From positions 9,236-73,235 of the forward strand of contig CAVTHW010000007.1 in assembly GCA_963734625.1 (NCBI GenBank): a stretch of DNA of 64,000 bases. Reading direction: 5' to 3'. Of this stretch, positions 25,601 through 34,751 are shown piece after piece (position 1 is the stretch's first letter; each line of letters starts with the position of its first letter). Source of the DNA: CAVTHW01 sp963734625 (GTDB lineage Bacteria; Acidobacteriota; Terriglobia; Bryobacterales; Bryobacteraceae). A program made the translations under genes and the position numbers. A model generated the notes under the pieces. It was not told the origin of the DNA, searched no databases, and saw only the letters and a list, made by a program, of their open reading frames with translations.

Positions 25601-27451
25601 GTGACCTCCACAGCACCGCCAAACACAATGCATTATATCGCGTGGGCTACCTCTCGCCAGGAGATTCAGAGAGGCAACCACGGCGGATTCGTCGCCAGCC
25701 GCAGCCTGCGCTCGCTCCAGAGCTTAACGCGCGACAATGAAATTCGGGAAGGAAATACCTCGGCATTGGGCATCGCCGCTGACTTTGTACTCATTGTCCT
25801 CGCCGGCCTCGTGGGCGGCTTGCTTGCCCGCACGCTGCGTGTTCCGCTGCTGGTCGGCTATGTAGCCGCCGGTGTGCTGGTCGGTCCCTATACCGCCGGG
25901 CCCACAGTGGTCCAAGTTCACGACATTGAACAACTGGCTGACATCGGCGTAGCGCTGCTGCTCTTCTCCCTCGGCTTGGAAATGTCCTTTCGGGACCTGC
26001 AGCCGGTTCGCCGAATTGCCTTGATCGGCGGACCGATTCAGATTGTTCTGACTACCGCCCTCGCTGCTGTGGCCGGCGTAAAGGCGATTGGAATGCCGGT
26101 GACCGAGGCGATCTGGTTTGGCGCGATGATCTCCCTGTCCAGCACGGTGGTTGTGCTCAAAACCTTGTCGGCAGCGGGCCTGACGTCTACCTTGGCCAGC
26201 CGGGTGATGATCGGCCTGCTGGTGGTTCAGGACCTGGCGGTCGTCCCGATGCTGGTCATCCTGCCCCAGATTGGGAACCTCGATCATCTCCCTTTGCAGC
26301 TCGCGCGCTCCACCGGGATCGCGATCGTGTTTCTGGCCGTCGTGGTGATTCTGGGCACCCGGCTGTTGCCCCCGCTGCTGAGGCGGGTGCTGGCTCTGGG
26401 TTCCAGGGAGTTATTCCTGGTATCCGTGGTTGCCATCGGAGTCGGTGTCGGATACGCCACGCAACGCATGGGCCTCTCGTTTGCATTGGGCGCTTTCATC
26501 GCGGGCCTAATTCTCGGTGAATCGGAATTCAGCCATCAAGCCCTGAGCGACGTGGTCCCAGTTCGCGACATCTTCGGACTGCTTTTCTTCGTTACGGTAG
26601 GGATGCTGCTCGATCCGCGCTATGCCATTGCCCATGCCGCCCAAGTCGCCGTGATCGTTATCTTGATCTTCCTCGGAAAATCATTGATCCTGGGCGGCTT
26701 GGCGAGGGCGTTCGGCTATGTCAACATGGCCCCCTGGATCGTCGGGCTAGGCCTGTCTCAAGTCGGCGAGTTCTCCTTCGTGCTCGCGCGGAGCGGAGTT
26801 GGCTCCGGTCTGCTTTCAAAACATACCTACGATCTTGCGCTGACGTGCACTGTCGTCACAATGGCCCTTTCCCCACTCGTAGCCGGCCTGGCGCTTCCCC
26901 TGGGGCGCGTGTGGCGGGCATGGCGCAAGCCGGCCACGGCGCCCGCACGGATCGATCTTCCAACGGAAGCGCTCCGGGAGCACATCGTCATTGCCGGTTA
27001 TGGACGGAGCGGAAAAGCCGTCGCCCGCGTCCTCCGGGCGGCTGAAATCCCGCTGGTCGTTGTAGAGCTGAACCATGCCTTGTTCAGCGACCTCGATGCA
27101 CACGGCCTCCGGGGAGTCTGGGGCGATATCACCAGTGAAGAAATCCTGCGTGCGGCCCAGGTTGAGAGTGCGCGTATTCTGGTGCTGACTATGCCGGACC
27201 TCGGCACTGTCCACTTGAGTGTCGATCGCGCGAGGCGCCTGAACCCAAGAGTGGTCGTGATCGCGCGCGCTGCTCAATCCCATCTCGTCGCCGAATTGGG
27301 CAAACTGGGCGTCGATGCCGTGGTCCAGGCGGAGTTCGAAGGGGGCGTGGAAATGGTCCGCCAGGCTTTGGTTCGATATTCAGCCGACAGCGCAACAACC
27401 TCGCGCCTGGTCTCCGAGGTCAGGAATGAGTTCTACGGCGGCTCCGGCTAG
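25601..27451 (+). CDS. Kef-type monovalent cation:proton antiporter
   Basis: A CPA2-family transporter. About 12 hydrophobic helices span residues 55-435, including LLVGYVAAGVLVGPYTAG, the LFSLGLEMSF helix and SSTVVVLKTLSAAG, all typical of KefB/KefC. A cytosolic RCK/TrkA-N domain follows (about 455-590) with the nucleotide-binding motif IVIAGYGRSGKAVARVL. Such proteins exchange potassium or sodium for protons under control of the RCK domain. The start is uncertain: the ATG at 25601 leaves 3 bases to the divergent M48 start and adds about 50 atypical residues, so a later start near 25740-25770 is possible. Confidence 0.88.
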   Translation: MTSTAPPNTMHYIAWATSRQEIQRGNHGGFVASRSLRSLQSLTRDNEIREGNTSALGIAADFVLIVLAGLVGGLLARTLRVPLLVGYVAAGVLVGPYTAGPTVVQVHDIEQLADIGVALLLFSLGLEMSFRDLQPVRRIALIGGPIQIVLTTALAAVAGVKAIGMPVTEAIWFGAMISLSSTVVVLKTLSAAGLTSTLASRVMIGLLVVQDLAVVPMLVILPQIGNLDHLPLQLARSTGIAIVFLAVVVILGTRLLPPLLRRVLALGSRELFLVSVVAIGVGVGYATQRMGLSFALGAFIAGLILGESEFSHQALSDVVPVRDIFGLLFFVTVGMLLDPRYAIAHAAQVAVIVILIFLGKSLILGGLARAFGYVNMAPWIVGLGLSQVGEFSFVLARSGVGSGLLSKHTYDLALTCTVVTMALSPLVAGLALPLGRVWRAWRKPATAPARIDLPTEALREHIVIAGYGRSGKAVARVLRAAEIPLVVVELNHALFSDLDAHGLRGVWGDITSEEILRAAQVESARILVLTMPDLGTVHLSVDRARRLNPRVVVIARAAQSHLVAELGKLGVDAVVQAEFEGGVEMVRQALVRYSADSATTSRLVSEVRNEFYGGSG

Positions 27452-27536
27452 ATTTATCAAAGGCTTACAGGCACGGCTCGATCACTCTTGGATCTTGCAC
27501 TCCAGCGGGTCTGAACTTCATCTAATTATCTAGAGG

Positions 27537-28220
27537 ATGGGTTCCCTTATGCTGAATAAACCGGTCTTTCGCCGGCTGACAGTCCTTGTTTTCGCTCTCT
27601 TGGCGATAGGAGGCAATGTGATTCCCGCCGACAGGAAAGTATTTCCCGACCCCGCCGTTGACGTCAAGCGCGCTGCGGGCAAACAGACTGCCGTCCTCGC
27701 CGGCGGCTGCTTCTGGTGCATGGAAGCCGTCTTCCAAATCATGGAGGGCGTCGACGATGTTATGTCCGGCTATTCCGGCGGCACCAAAGAAACGGCCAAG
27801 TACGACATCGTTTCCACCGGACGCACCGGCCACGCCGAAGCCATTCTCATCACTTACGACCCGGCTAAAACCTCCTACGGTCAGCTCCTCAAGATCTTCT
27901 TCAGTGTCGCCCATGACCCCACCACCCTCAACCGCCAGGGCCCTGACACCGGCCCCCAATACCGCAGCGCCATCTTCTACGCCAACGAGGAGCAGAAGCG
28001 TGTCGCCGAGGCCTACATCAAGCAGATCAACGATTCGCATGTCCTCCGCAACCCGATCGTGACCCAGGTCGTGCCCCTCGACAAGTTCTACACGGCCGAG
28101 GCCTACCACCAGAACTACGCCGCTCTGAACCGCTCCAACCCTTACATCGTGAACGTCTCCGACCCCAAGGTCGAGAAGCTCAAGAAGATGTATCCTGGCT
28201 GTGTCCGCCAGCGGAAATAG
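27537..28220 (+). CDS. msrA: peptide-methionine (S)-S-oxide reductase, exported form
   Basis: 227 residues; MsrA repairs oxidised methionine. The catalytic motif AGGCFWCMEAVFQ is intact, with GYSGGT, GHAEAILITYDP and the C-terminal AEAYHQNY. A hydrophobic N-terminus (PVFRRLTVLVFALLAIGGNV) suggests export or membrane anchoring, so this copy probably serves the envelope. Start is the ATG at 27537; the ATG at 27549 is an alternative. It heads a three-gene run with photolyase (20 bases later) and an NAD(P)-binding protein. Confidence 0.93.
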   Translation: MGSLMLNKPVFRRLTVLVFALLAIGGNVIPADRKVFPDPAVDVKRAAGKQTAVLAGGCFWCMEAVFQIMEGVDDVMSGYSGGTKETAKYDIVSTGRTGHAEAILITYDPAKTSYGQLLKIFFSVAHDPTTLNRQGPDTGPQYRSAIFYANEEQKRVAEAYIKQINDSHVLRNPIVTQVVPLDKFYTAEAYHQNYAALNRSNPYIVNVSDPKVEKLKKMYPGCVRQRK

Positions 28221-28240
28221 CCTTGACACTCGTGACAGGC

Positions 28241-29602
28241 ATGACCGGAGCACCGGTCTTGGTTTGGTTTAGGCAGGATCTGCGTTTGTCAGACAACCCC
28301 GCCATTGCAGCCGCTTTGGAGCGACGCTCCCCGGTGATCCCGGTGTTCATCTGGGCTCCCGAGGAAGAAGGGGCCTGGCCCCCGGGAGCAGCCTCGAGAT
28401 GGTGGCTGGGCCGCTCGCTGGCGCAGCTCGGTGAGGAGCTTGAAAAACGCGGTTCGCGGCTGATAGTCCGCCGGGGTCCGACCGCGGAGACCCTCGGCCG
28501 TCTCCTGGCGGAGTCGGGCGCCACCGCCGTGTTCTGGAATCGCCGTTATGAGCCCGCGGCCGTCGCACGTGACAGCCAACTGCAGTCGCAGTTGCGCGGG
28601 CGTGGGTTGCTCGCCGAGAGCTTCAATGGGAGCCTGCTGTTTGAACCATCGACGGTTCTGAACCAGAACGGACAGCCGTTCCAGATCTTCACGGCGTTCT
28701 GGCGAGCCTGTCTGGCCAAACCGGCGCCGCAGTCTTCGGCGAACGCGCCGAAACGCCTGCTATCGCCAGACAACTGGCCCCGCTCGTTGAACCTTCCGGA
28801 ACTCGGCTTGGAACCGGCGGCGGACTGGGCAAGCGGGTTTCAAGAGGTCTGGCAGCCGGGTGAATCCGGAGCCGCACGCCAACTGAAACGGTTCGTACGG
28901 GAAGCTCTTGTGGACTATCCGGTGAAACGTGACAGGCCCGGCGTCGCAGGCACATCGCGGCTTTCTCCGCACCTGCACTTCGGTGAAATTAGTCCCGGAC
29001 AGGTTTGGCGTGCAGCCCTTGGGATGATGAACGAAGACCCCGTGGCCTGCCAAGCCTACCTCCGGCAGATTGGCTGGCGCGAGTTTGCGTACTACTTGTT
29101 GCATCATCATCCGGAATCTCCGCACCAGGCTCTCCGCCACGAATTCGACGACTTCCCTTGGCGTCTCGACCCGAAACGGTTAGAGGCGTGGAAACGAGGC
29201 CGGACTGGTTACCCGCTCGTGGATGCGGGCATGCGTGAGTTGTGGCGCACGGGCTGGATGCACAACCGGGTCAGGATGGTGGTGGCTTCGTTCCTGGTCA
29301 AGCACCTGCTGATCGGTTGGCAGGAGGGCGCGGCCTGGTTTTGGGACACTCTGGTGGATGCCGATCTGGCCAACAACTCGCTAGGCTGGCAATGGGTCGC
29401 GGGCTGTGGCGCGGATGCGGCCCCTTACTTCCGAATCTTCAATCCTTCAATTCAGGCTGAGAAGTTCGATCCTCAGGGCGAGTACCGGCGCCGTTGGGTT
29501 CCGGAGCTGGAAGCTGGCCAGAAGTATCCACCTCCGATCGTCGACCACAACGCGGCCCGCGACCGCGCGCTCGAGGCGCTGGCTAGTATTAGGAGAAGAT
29601 GA
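28241..29602 (+). CDS. phr: deoxyribodipyrimidine photolyase (class I type)
   Basis: About 453 residues from the ATG at 28241 (an in-frame TTG at 28223 is less likely). It splits UV-induced cyclobutane dimers using FAD and blue light. The N-terminal antenna domain begins VLVWFRQDLRLSDNPAI; the FAD domain has TSRLSPHLHFGEISPGQVWR, RTGYPLVDAGMRELWRTGWM and the strongly conserved NNSLGWQWVAGCGADAAPY. Its stop overlaps the start of the next gene (ATGA), so the two are translationally coupled. The next gene is the NAD(P)-binding protein often found beside photolyases. Confidence 0.95.
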   Translation: MTGAPVLVWFRQDLRLSDNPAIAAALERRSPVIPVFIWAPEEEGAWPPGAASRWWLGRSLAQLGEELEKRGSRLIVRRGPTAETLGRLLAESGATAVFWNRRYEPAAVARDSQLQSQLRGRGLLAESFNGSLLFEPSTVLNQNGQPFQIFTAFWRACLAKPAPQSSANAPKRLLSPDNWPRSLNLPELGLEPAADWASGFQEVWQPGESGAARQLKRFVREALVDYPVKRDRPGVAGTSRLSPHLHFGEISPGQVWRAALGMMNEDPVACQAYLRQIGWREFAYYLLHHHPESPHQALRHEFDDFPWRLDPKRLEAWKRGRTGYPLVDAGMRELWRTGWMHNRVRMVVASFLVKHLLIGWQEGAAWFWDTLVDADLANNSLGWQWVAGCGADAAPYFRIFNPSIQAEKFDPQGEYRRRWVPELEAGQKYPPPIVDHNAARDRALEALASIRRR

Positions 29603-30997
29603 AGCCTCTGATCCTGGTTACCGGCGCCACCGGTTACGTCGGAGGGCGGCTGTTGAAGGCTCTGCTGGTTGCCGGGAATCGGGTTCGCTGTCTGGCGCGA
29701 CGGCCGGATGGCGCTGCGGATTCCGGGGATGGCTGGGGTGGAAGTTGTTGCTGGCGACGTTCTTGACCCGGCCTCGCTGCGCACGGCGCTGGCGGGCGTG
29801 CACACCGCCTTCTATCTGGTTCACTCGATGGGCTCGGCGGGGTCCTTCGAGGAAGAGGACCGGCGGGCGGCTCGGAACTTCGCCGACGCTGCGCGCGACC
29901 TCGGGGTGAGCCGCATCATTTATCTAGGTGGGCTGGGCGAAAGCTCCCCAACGCTTTCGCCGCACTTGCGCAGTCGCCACGAGGTCGGCGAGATACTGCG
30001 TTCATCCGGCCGTCTGGTTATCGAGTTTCGCGCCTCCGTCGTAATCGGATCAGGCAGTCTGTCCTTCGAGATGATTCGAGCCCTGGTCGAACGTCTGCCG
30101 GTGATGATCGCTCCGCGCTGGGTCTCGATTCCCGCGCAGCCTATCGCCATCCAGGATCTGCTCGAGTATCTGCTCGCGGCGATGGATTTGCCCTGTCAGG
30201 AAAACCGAGTCTTCGAAATCGGCGGGGCTGACCAGGTCTCCTATGGCGGCTTGATGTTGGAATACGCACGCCAGCGCGGACTCAAGAGGTTCATCCTCCC
30301 CGTGCCCTTTCTGACTCCCCGGCTGTCCAGCCTGTGGTTGGGACTGGTCACGCCTCTGTACGTTCGAGTCGGCCGCAAGCTGATCGACAGCATCCGCCAT
30401 CCCACCGTCGTGAAGGATCGCTCGGCTCTGACCGAATTCAAGGTCCGCCCCGTGGGATACCGCGAGGCCATCGCTGCCGCCTTCCGCGCGGAGGATCAGG
30501 TGGATGACTGGGCAGATCCCTCGGCCGCTTCAAGTTCGCGCTTCGTATATTCCCTGAGAATCACCGTCAACGCGCCCCCCGATAAAGCGTTCGCGCCGAT
30601 TCGCAGGATCGGAGGTGCGACTGGCTGGTACTACGCCAACTGGCTCTGGCATCTGCGGGGCGCCGTGGACATCTGGATGGGCGGGCTTGGACTAAATCCC
30701 GGCCGCAGGCATCCCGACCAACTCGAAGCCGGCGATATCGTGGATTGCTGGCAAGTGGAAGCCTACCACCCGAACCACCGCCTCCTTCTGGCAGCGCGTA
30801 TGAAAATTCCGGGACGAGCCTGGCTGGAGTTTCGCGTAGACGCTGATGGCTCGAATTCGGTGATACGGCAAACCGCGGTCTTCGATCCGCGCGGACTCTT
30901 GGGCCGCGCCTACTGGTATGTTTCCTGGCCGGTGCACCGCATCCTTTTCGCGGGGATGCTCAACGAGATCGGGCGGGTTGTGCGCGGCGGTTCTTAA
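29599..30997 (+). pseudogene. NAD(P)-binding SDR-like protein with DUF2867, frameshifted
   Basis: Translation from 29599 gives MKPLILVTGATGYVGGRLL, the Rossmann dinucleotide motif, but stops after about 55 codons. The remaining 440 residues continue in the next frame (from about 29710): VEVVAGDVLDPASLRTALAG, FYLVHSMGS, then a C-terminal DUF2867-like domain (WYYANWLWHLRGAVD to PVHRILFAGML). One extra base in the GGATGGCGCTGCGG region near 29709 explains the break. Both parts are otherwise intact, so this is either a very recent mutation or an assembly indel. Substrate unknown; possibly stress-related given the neighbours. Confidence 0.82.
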
Positions 30998-31014
30998 ATG
31001 GCCGTCTAAGCCGT

Positions 31015-31524
31015 CTACTTCGCCCGCTTCACCGCGGCTGCCAGGCCCGGATATGGGTTGACTGCCTTCCCCTTCCACCACAGCCCTTCCGGCCCCAACT
31101 CGAAGATCGCAAAATGCAAGTGTGGCGTGAGCGGATTCGCATTTCCCGTGGATCCCACAAAACCGATGACGTCCCCACGCCCCACCCGCATTCCCTCCCG
31201 CAACCCTTCCGCGTACCCGTCCAAGTGCGCGTAGTAGTAGCAATACACTCCCAGTTCGTCGAACTCGTATATCGTGTTGCCGCCCGGTTTGCTGAGAAAC
31301 AGTTTGCGGATGGTCCCGGATACCACCGCATGCACGGGTGTCCCTCTCGGCTCCAGAATGTCGATCGCCTCATGCGGACGTCCACTGTGAACCTCTTCGA
31401 AGGCATCCCGCAGATTCGCCAGGCCGAGTCCGCGCATGGGTAGACCCATCTCGAGAATGGAAGAAGTCGCGCCCACAGCGAGCAACACTGGCAACAGCCC
31501 GGCAATGCAAATCCAACGCCTCAA
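31015..31524 (-). CDS. M23-family peptidase (LytM type)
   Basis: About 169 residues. I use the TTG at 31524, which has GGAGG 7 bases upstream and gives a signal-like start LRRWICIAGLLPVLLAVG. The LytM domain has zinc-ligand motifs HEAIDILEPRGTPVHA (HxxxD) and LTPHLHFAI (HxH), with GYAEGLREGMRVGRGDVIGF between. M23 enzymes are zinc endopeptidases acting on peptidoglycan cross-links. It starts 2 bases after the stop of an L,D-transpeptidase gene, forming a cell-wall pair. Confidence 0.88.
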   Translation of the reverse strand: MRRWICIAGLLPVLLAVGATSSILEMGLPMRGLGLANLRDAFEEVHSGRPHEAIDILEPRGTPVHAVVSGTIRKLFLSKPGGNTIYEFDELGVYCYYYAHLDGYAEGLREGMRVGRGDVIGFVGSTGNANPLTPHLHFAIFELGPEGLWWKGKAVNPYPGLAAAVKRAK

Positions 31525-31526
31525 CG

Positions 31527-32474
31527 TTATTCCTCCAGGACGACCGGTGTGCCCCGTCGAACCATGTGCGACAGTTCCTTCACATCCCAGTTCGTCAGCC
31601 GGATGCACCCGGCCGATTCGGTGTGCCGGATATTTCCCGGATCCGGTGTCCCATGGATTCCATAATTCTCCTTCGAGAGGCCGATCCACGCGGCGCCGGC
31701 GGGATTGTTCGGACCCGGCGGCAGTATTGCTTTCGCTTTTTTCGGGTCCGCGTTCCAGAATCGCTCCGGGTCATAGTTGAACCACGGATTCTGCACAACG
31801 CCCGTGATGATCCAGTTGCCGATCGGCAGCGGATCGTGCGTGCCCCCAATGGTGGCCGGATACCGTGCCAGTTCCTTTCCGCCGGCACCGTAGGCGATTA
31901 ATGTGCGTTTTGCCCCCGACACCACCAGGCGTATCGCCCGGCGCACAGCCGTGCGCCGCACATTCGGCACGCTGATCCGCTCCCCCGCCGTGCCCAGTTT
32001 CTTGCCGGGATTCAACTCGGCCAGCAGCTTCGGCGAGCTATGGAATCTCTCGCCCAGTTTCTCTTCCGGCGTTTCGAAGCCAAGCCACTTCATCTTCGCC
32101 TTTTCCTGGGTGTCGGCCGGTACTGGTTGGAACGGACCCTTCTCATCCGCTTGGGTAATCGTGTAGGTCATTAGCAGTGGCCGGGCGTCGCTATCGAGCA
32201 GGCGCCACATCTCGGCATCAATTATGCCGGTCTGCTTCAGCCCGTGGTTCTCCTGATATCCCTTGACCGCAATCCCGAGACTGTCGCCGTAGACGCCGTC
32301 AATTTCGCCCGGGGAAAAGCTGGCACGGTCCAATAGAATCTGCGCCCGCATCACTCTCGGCCCCGTTGCTCCGGGCCCCACCGCATCAGCCAGCGTTTGC
32401 GCCGATCTGCCTGCGCCCGCGCCGGCCAGCGCCAGAATCGAAGCAGTCAACGCCAGCAAACAAGTTAGGCGCAT
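31527..32474 (-). CDS. L,D-transpeptidase (YkuD) with peptidoglycan-binding domain
   Basis: 315 residues from the ATG at 32474, where a signal peptide begins (MRLTCLLALTASILALAGAG). A PG_binding_1 domain follows (about 45-95; RAQILLDRASFSPGEIDGVY). The YkuD catalytic domain occupies about 185-315 with YGIHGTPDPGNIRHTESAGC then IRLTNWD, which holds the catalytic histidine and cysteine. Such enzymes make 3-3 cross-links or attach lipoproteins to peptidoglycan. It is coupled to the M23 peptidase downstream. Confidence 0.93.
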   Translation of the reverse strand: MRLTCLLALTASILALAGAGAGRSAQTLADAVGPGATGPRVMRAQILLDRASFSPGEIDGVYGDSLGIAVKGYQENHGLKQTGIIDAEMWRLLDSDARPLLMTYTITQADEKGPFQPVPADTQEKAKMKWLGFETPEEKLGERFHSSPKLLAELNPGKKLGTAGERISVPNVRRTAVRRAIRLVVSGAKRTLIAYGAGGKELARYPATIGGTHDPLPIGNWIITGVVQNPWFNYDPERFWNADPKKAKAILPPGPNNPAGAAWIGLSKENYGIHGTPDPGNIRHTESAGCIRLTNWDVKELSHMVRRGTPVVLEE

Positions 32475-32648
32475 ACCAAACAACGAGCACTTTGCGGGCC
32501 GTTCTCTGACCACTGCTTCTTTCGCCTCCCGTGCCTGCCTGTGCATCGTCACAAGCATCACCACGGGCGCGCGTGCGGGTATCTCGCGCTGCAATTGCGG
32601 CGGCATGTGCAACAAATGCTCCGACTCTTCACTTACCGGGGAAGCGCT

Positions 32649-34751
32649 CTACTTAATCTGGATATAAGGCGGACTCTGGGGGCTGCCGCCGCAGCTTACG
32701 AGATCGCACGAGCGGGCGCTGCGCAGCGCCAGTGCCGCAGTGGGGCAGGCCTCGGCGCAGAGTTTCGCAACCTCTCGCAGCGCTTCCGACATGGGCCGGT
32801 TGAAGGGCGCCGCCACGGTGACGTCGAACCCGCGGCCGATGGCGGTAAGCCCCAGCGCCTCGCCGGCGGCGGCCGCAATCCGCACGCACGCGTCGCACAT
32901 GATGCACTTGCCCGGCTCGTAGATGATCTCGGGGTGGGACGTGTCCTGGGAGAAGCGGCGGCGCGCGCCGGCGAAGCGCCCGGGGTCGGCGCCGTATTCG
33001 GTGGCCAGCGTGCGCACGCGGCAGCAATCCGACTTGCGGCAGCCGCAGGTCAGGCAGCGGCCCGCTTCCCGGACGGCGTCCGTGCCGGACAACCCGACGG
33101 CGACTTCGTCGAAACCCTCCAGCCGCCGCTCCATTTCGATCTCCGGCAGGGGAACGCGCGTGGCCGCTTCGATACCGCGGAAGATCAGCGCCCGTTCGGC
33201 GTCATCGACCGGCTGGAACACGACCGCGGCGGATCTGGCTTCGCCCACAACCGCTTCGCCCCGAAGGTGCTGGTCGATCGAGGCCGCGGCGATTCGCCCC
33301 GCGGCCACGGCCCGGACCGCAAGGTCCGCTCCCAACATGGAGTCGCCGCCTGCAAACACTCCCGGCAGATTCGTGGACAGCGTCCGCTCGTCGGCGGCGA
33401 TGCCCCAGCCAGTGACCCGCAGCCCTTCCCGTTCGGCGAGCGAACGGTCCACCGTTTGGCCGATGGCGGCGATCACGGTGGAGCATTGGATGACGTGCTC
33501 GGAGCCTTCCACGGGCATGGGCGAGCGCCGGCCCGAGGCGTCTGGCGCGCCGAGCGCCGTGCGCTGGCAAGTCAGCAGTAGTTGACCGCCTCCGTCGCGT
33601 TCCAGCCGCGTCGGGGCCTCCAGAAACTCGCACACCACGCCTTCGGCTTCGGCTTCCTCCACTTCCTGCATCAGGCAGGGCATCTCACGCCGCGTGCGGC
33701 GGTACAGGACCTTGACGCTCCGCGGGCCCAGCCGAAGGGCGGTGCGGGCGCAGTCTATCGCGGTATTGCCTCCCCCGACCACCACGACGTCGTCTCCCAG
33801 CGCCGGAGGGTTGCCCATGGCCGCCAGCCGCAAAAACTCGACTCCCGGCAGCGCCAGTTCCTCGCCTTCACAACGCAACCCCTGGGACTGTTGCGCACCG
33901 ATGGCTACGAAGACCGCATCGTGGCGGCCGCGGAGGTCGGCCAGGGAGAAGTCCCGGCCCCAGCGCGAGTTCATGCGGAACTCGGCGCCCAATTTCCGGA
34001 TCACGTCGATCTCGGCGTCCAGTGCATCTTTAGGCAGACGGTAGGCGGGTATTCCGTACCGCAGCATGCCGCCCGGAGCGGCTTCGGCGTCAAACAGGGC
34101 GCACGCGTGTCCTTTTTGCAGCAGGAAGTACGCCGCCGCCAGCCCGGCCGGGCCGGCGCCGATGATGGCCACCGACTTGCCAGTGGCCGGCGCGCGCGGC
34201 GGCACATACGGCGCGGCCGCCTCGCGATCCAGGTCGGCGGTGTAGCGGTGCAGGGGCCCGATGGCGAGCCCTTCGTCGTATTCGGTGCGGCGGCATCCCT
34301 GCTCGCACAGCCGCGGGCAGATGCGTCCCAACGCGCCGGGGAGCGCGAGCCGCTCGGTGATGATCCGCATGGATCGCGAAACGTCTCCCGCGACGATCTC
34401 GCGCACGAAGCCGGGAATGTCCAGGCCCGCCGGGCAACGCGCCGAGCAGGGCGCCACGCATTCGCCGGCGTGGTCCGAGAGCAGTAACTCCAGCGCCACG
34501 CGCCGCGCACCGCGCACCGCCTCGCTGTCGGTGTCGACCTCCATACCCTCGGCCGCCGGCAGGGCGCAGGACGGCGAGAGGCCGCGCCGTCCTTTCACTT
34601 GCACGGCACAGACGAAACACGAAGAGGCCGGTTCGAGCCCCGGCACGTGACACAGGGTCGGGATATGAATGTCCAGCAGGCGCGAGGCGTCAAGGACGGT
34701 GGTTCCGGGCTCCACGCTGACCTGCCGGCCGTCGATGGTCAGGGAAATCAT
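32649..34751 (-). CDS. GltD-like FAD/NAD(P)-binding oxidoreductase with extra Fe-S domains
   Basis: About 700 residues in four parts. First, an N-terminal 2Fe-2S ferredoxin domain (about 1-80: LDIHIPTLCHVPG, SSCFVCAVQ, SCALPA). Second, the GltD/NfnB-type two-cluster helical domain (CVAPCSARCPAGLDIPGF and CPRLCEQGCRR). Third, an FAD plus NAD(P)H module (GAGPAGLAAAYFLLQKG; VVVVGGGNTAIDCARTALRL; VFAGGDSMLGADLAVRAVAA). Fourth, a C-terminal Fe-S region (CLTCGCRKSDCC, CIMCDACVR, CAEACP). It moves electrons between NAD(P)H and Fe-S partners. The start overlaps the NuoF-like gene stop (ATGA), indicating one complex. Confidence 0.87.
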   Translation of the reverse strand: MISLTIDGRQVSVEPGTTVLDASRLLDIHIPTLCHVPGLEPASSCFVCAVQVKGRRGLSPSCALPAAEGMEVDTDSEAVRGARRVALELLLSDHAGECVAPCSARCPAGLDIPGFVREIVAGDVSRSMRIITERLALPGALGRICPRLCEQGCRRTEYDEGLAIGPLHRYTADLDREAAAPYVPPRAPATGKSVAIIGAGPAGLAAAYFLLQKGHACALFDAEAAPGGMLRYGIPAYRLPKDALDAEIDVIRKLGAEFRMNSRWGRDFSLADLRGRHDAVFVAIGAQQSQGLRCEGEELALPGVEFLRLAAMGNPPALGDDVVVVGGGNTAIDCARTALRLGPRSVKVLYRRTRREMPCLMQEVEEAEAEGVVCEFLEAPTRLERDGGGQLLLTCQRTALGAPDASGRRSPMPVEGSEHVIQCSTVIAAIGQTVDRSLAEREGLRVTGWGIAADERTLSTNLPGVFAGGDSMLGADLAVRAVAAGRIAAASIDQHLRGEAVVGEARSAAVVFQPVDDAERALIFRGIEAATRVPLPEIEMERRLEGFDEVAVGLSGTDAVREAGRCLTCGCRKSDCCRVRTLATEYGADPGRFAGARRRFSQDTSHPEIIYEPGKCIMCDACVRIAAAAGEALGLTAIGRGFDVTVAAPFNRPMSEALREVAKLCAEACPTAALALRSARSCDLVSCGGSPQSPPYIQIK

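Noticed and set aside
32541..33581. 346-residue plus-strand frame over the GltD-like gene
   Set aside because: Low-complexity Arg/Ala/Gly composition and no start signal; the minus strand has clear Fe-S and FAD motifs.
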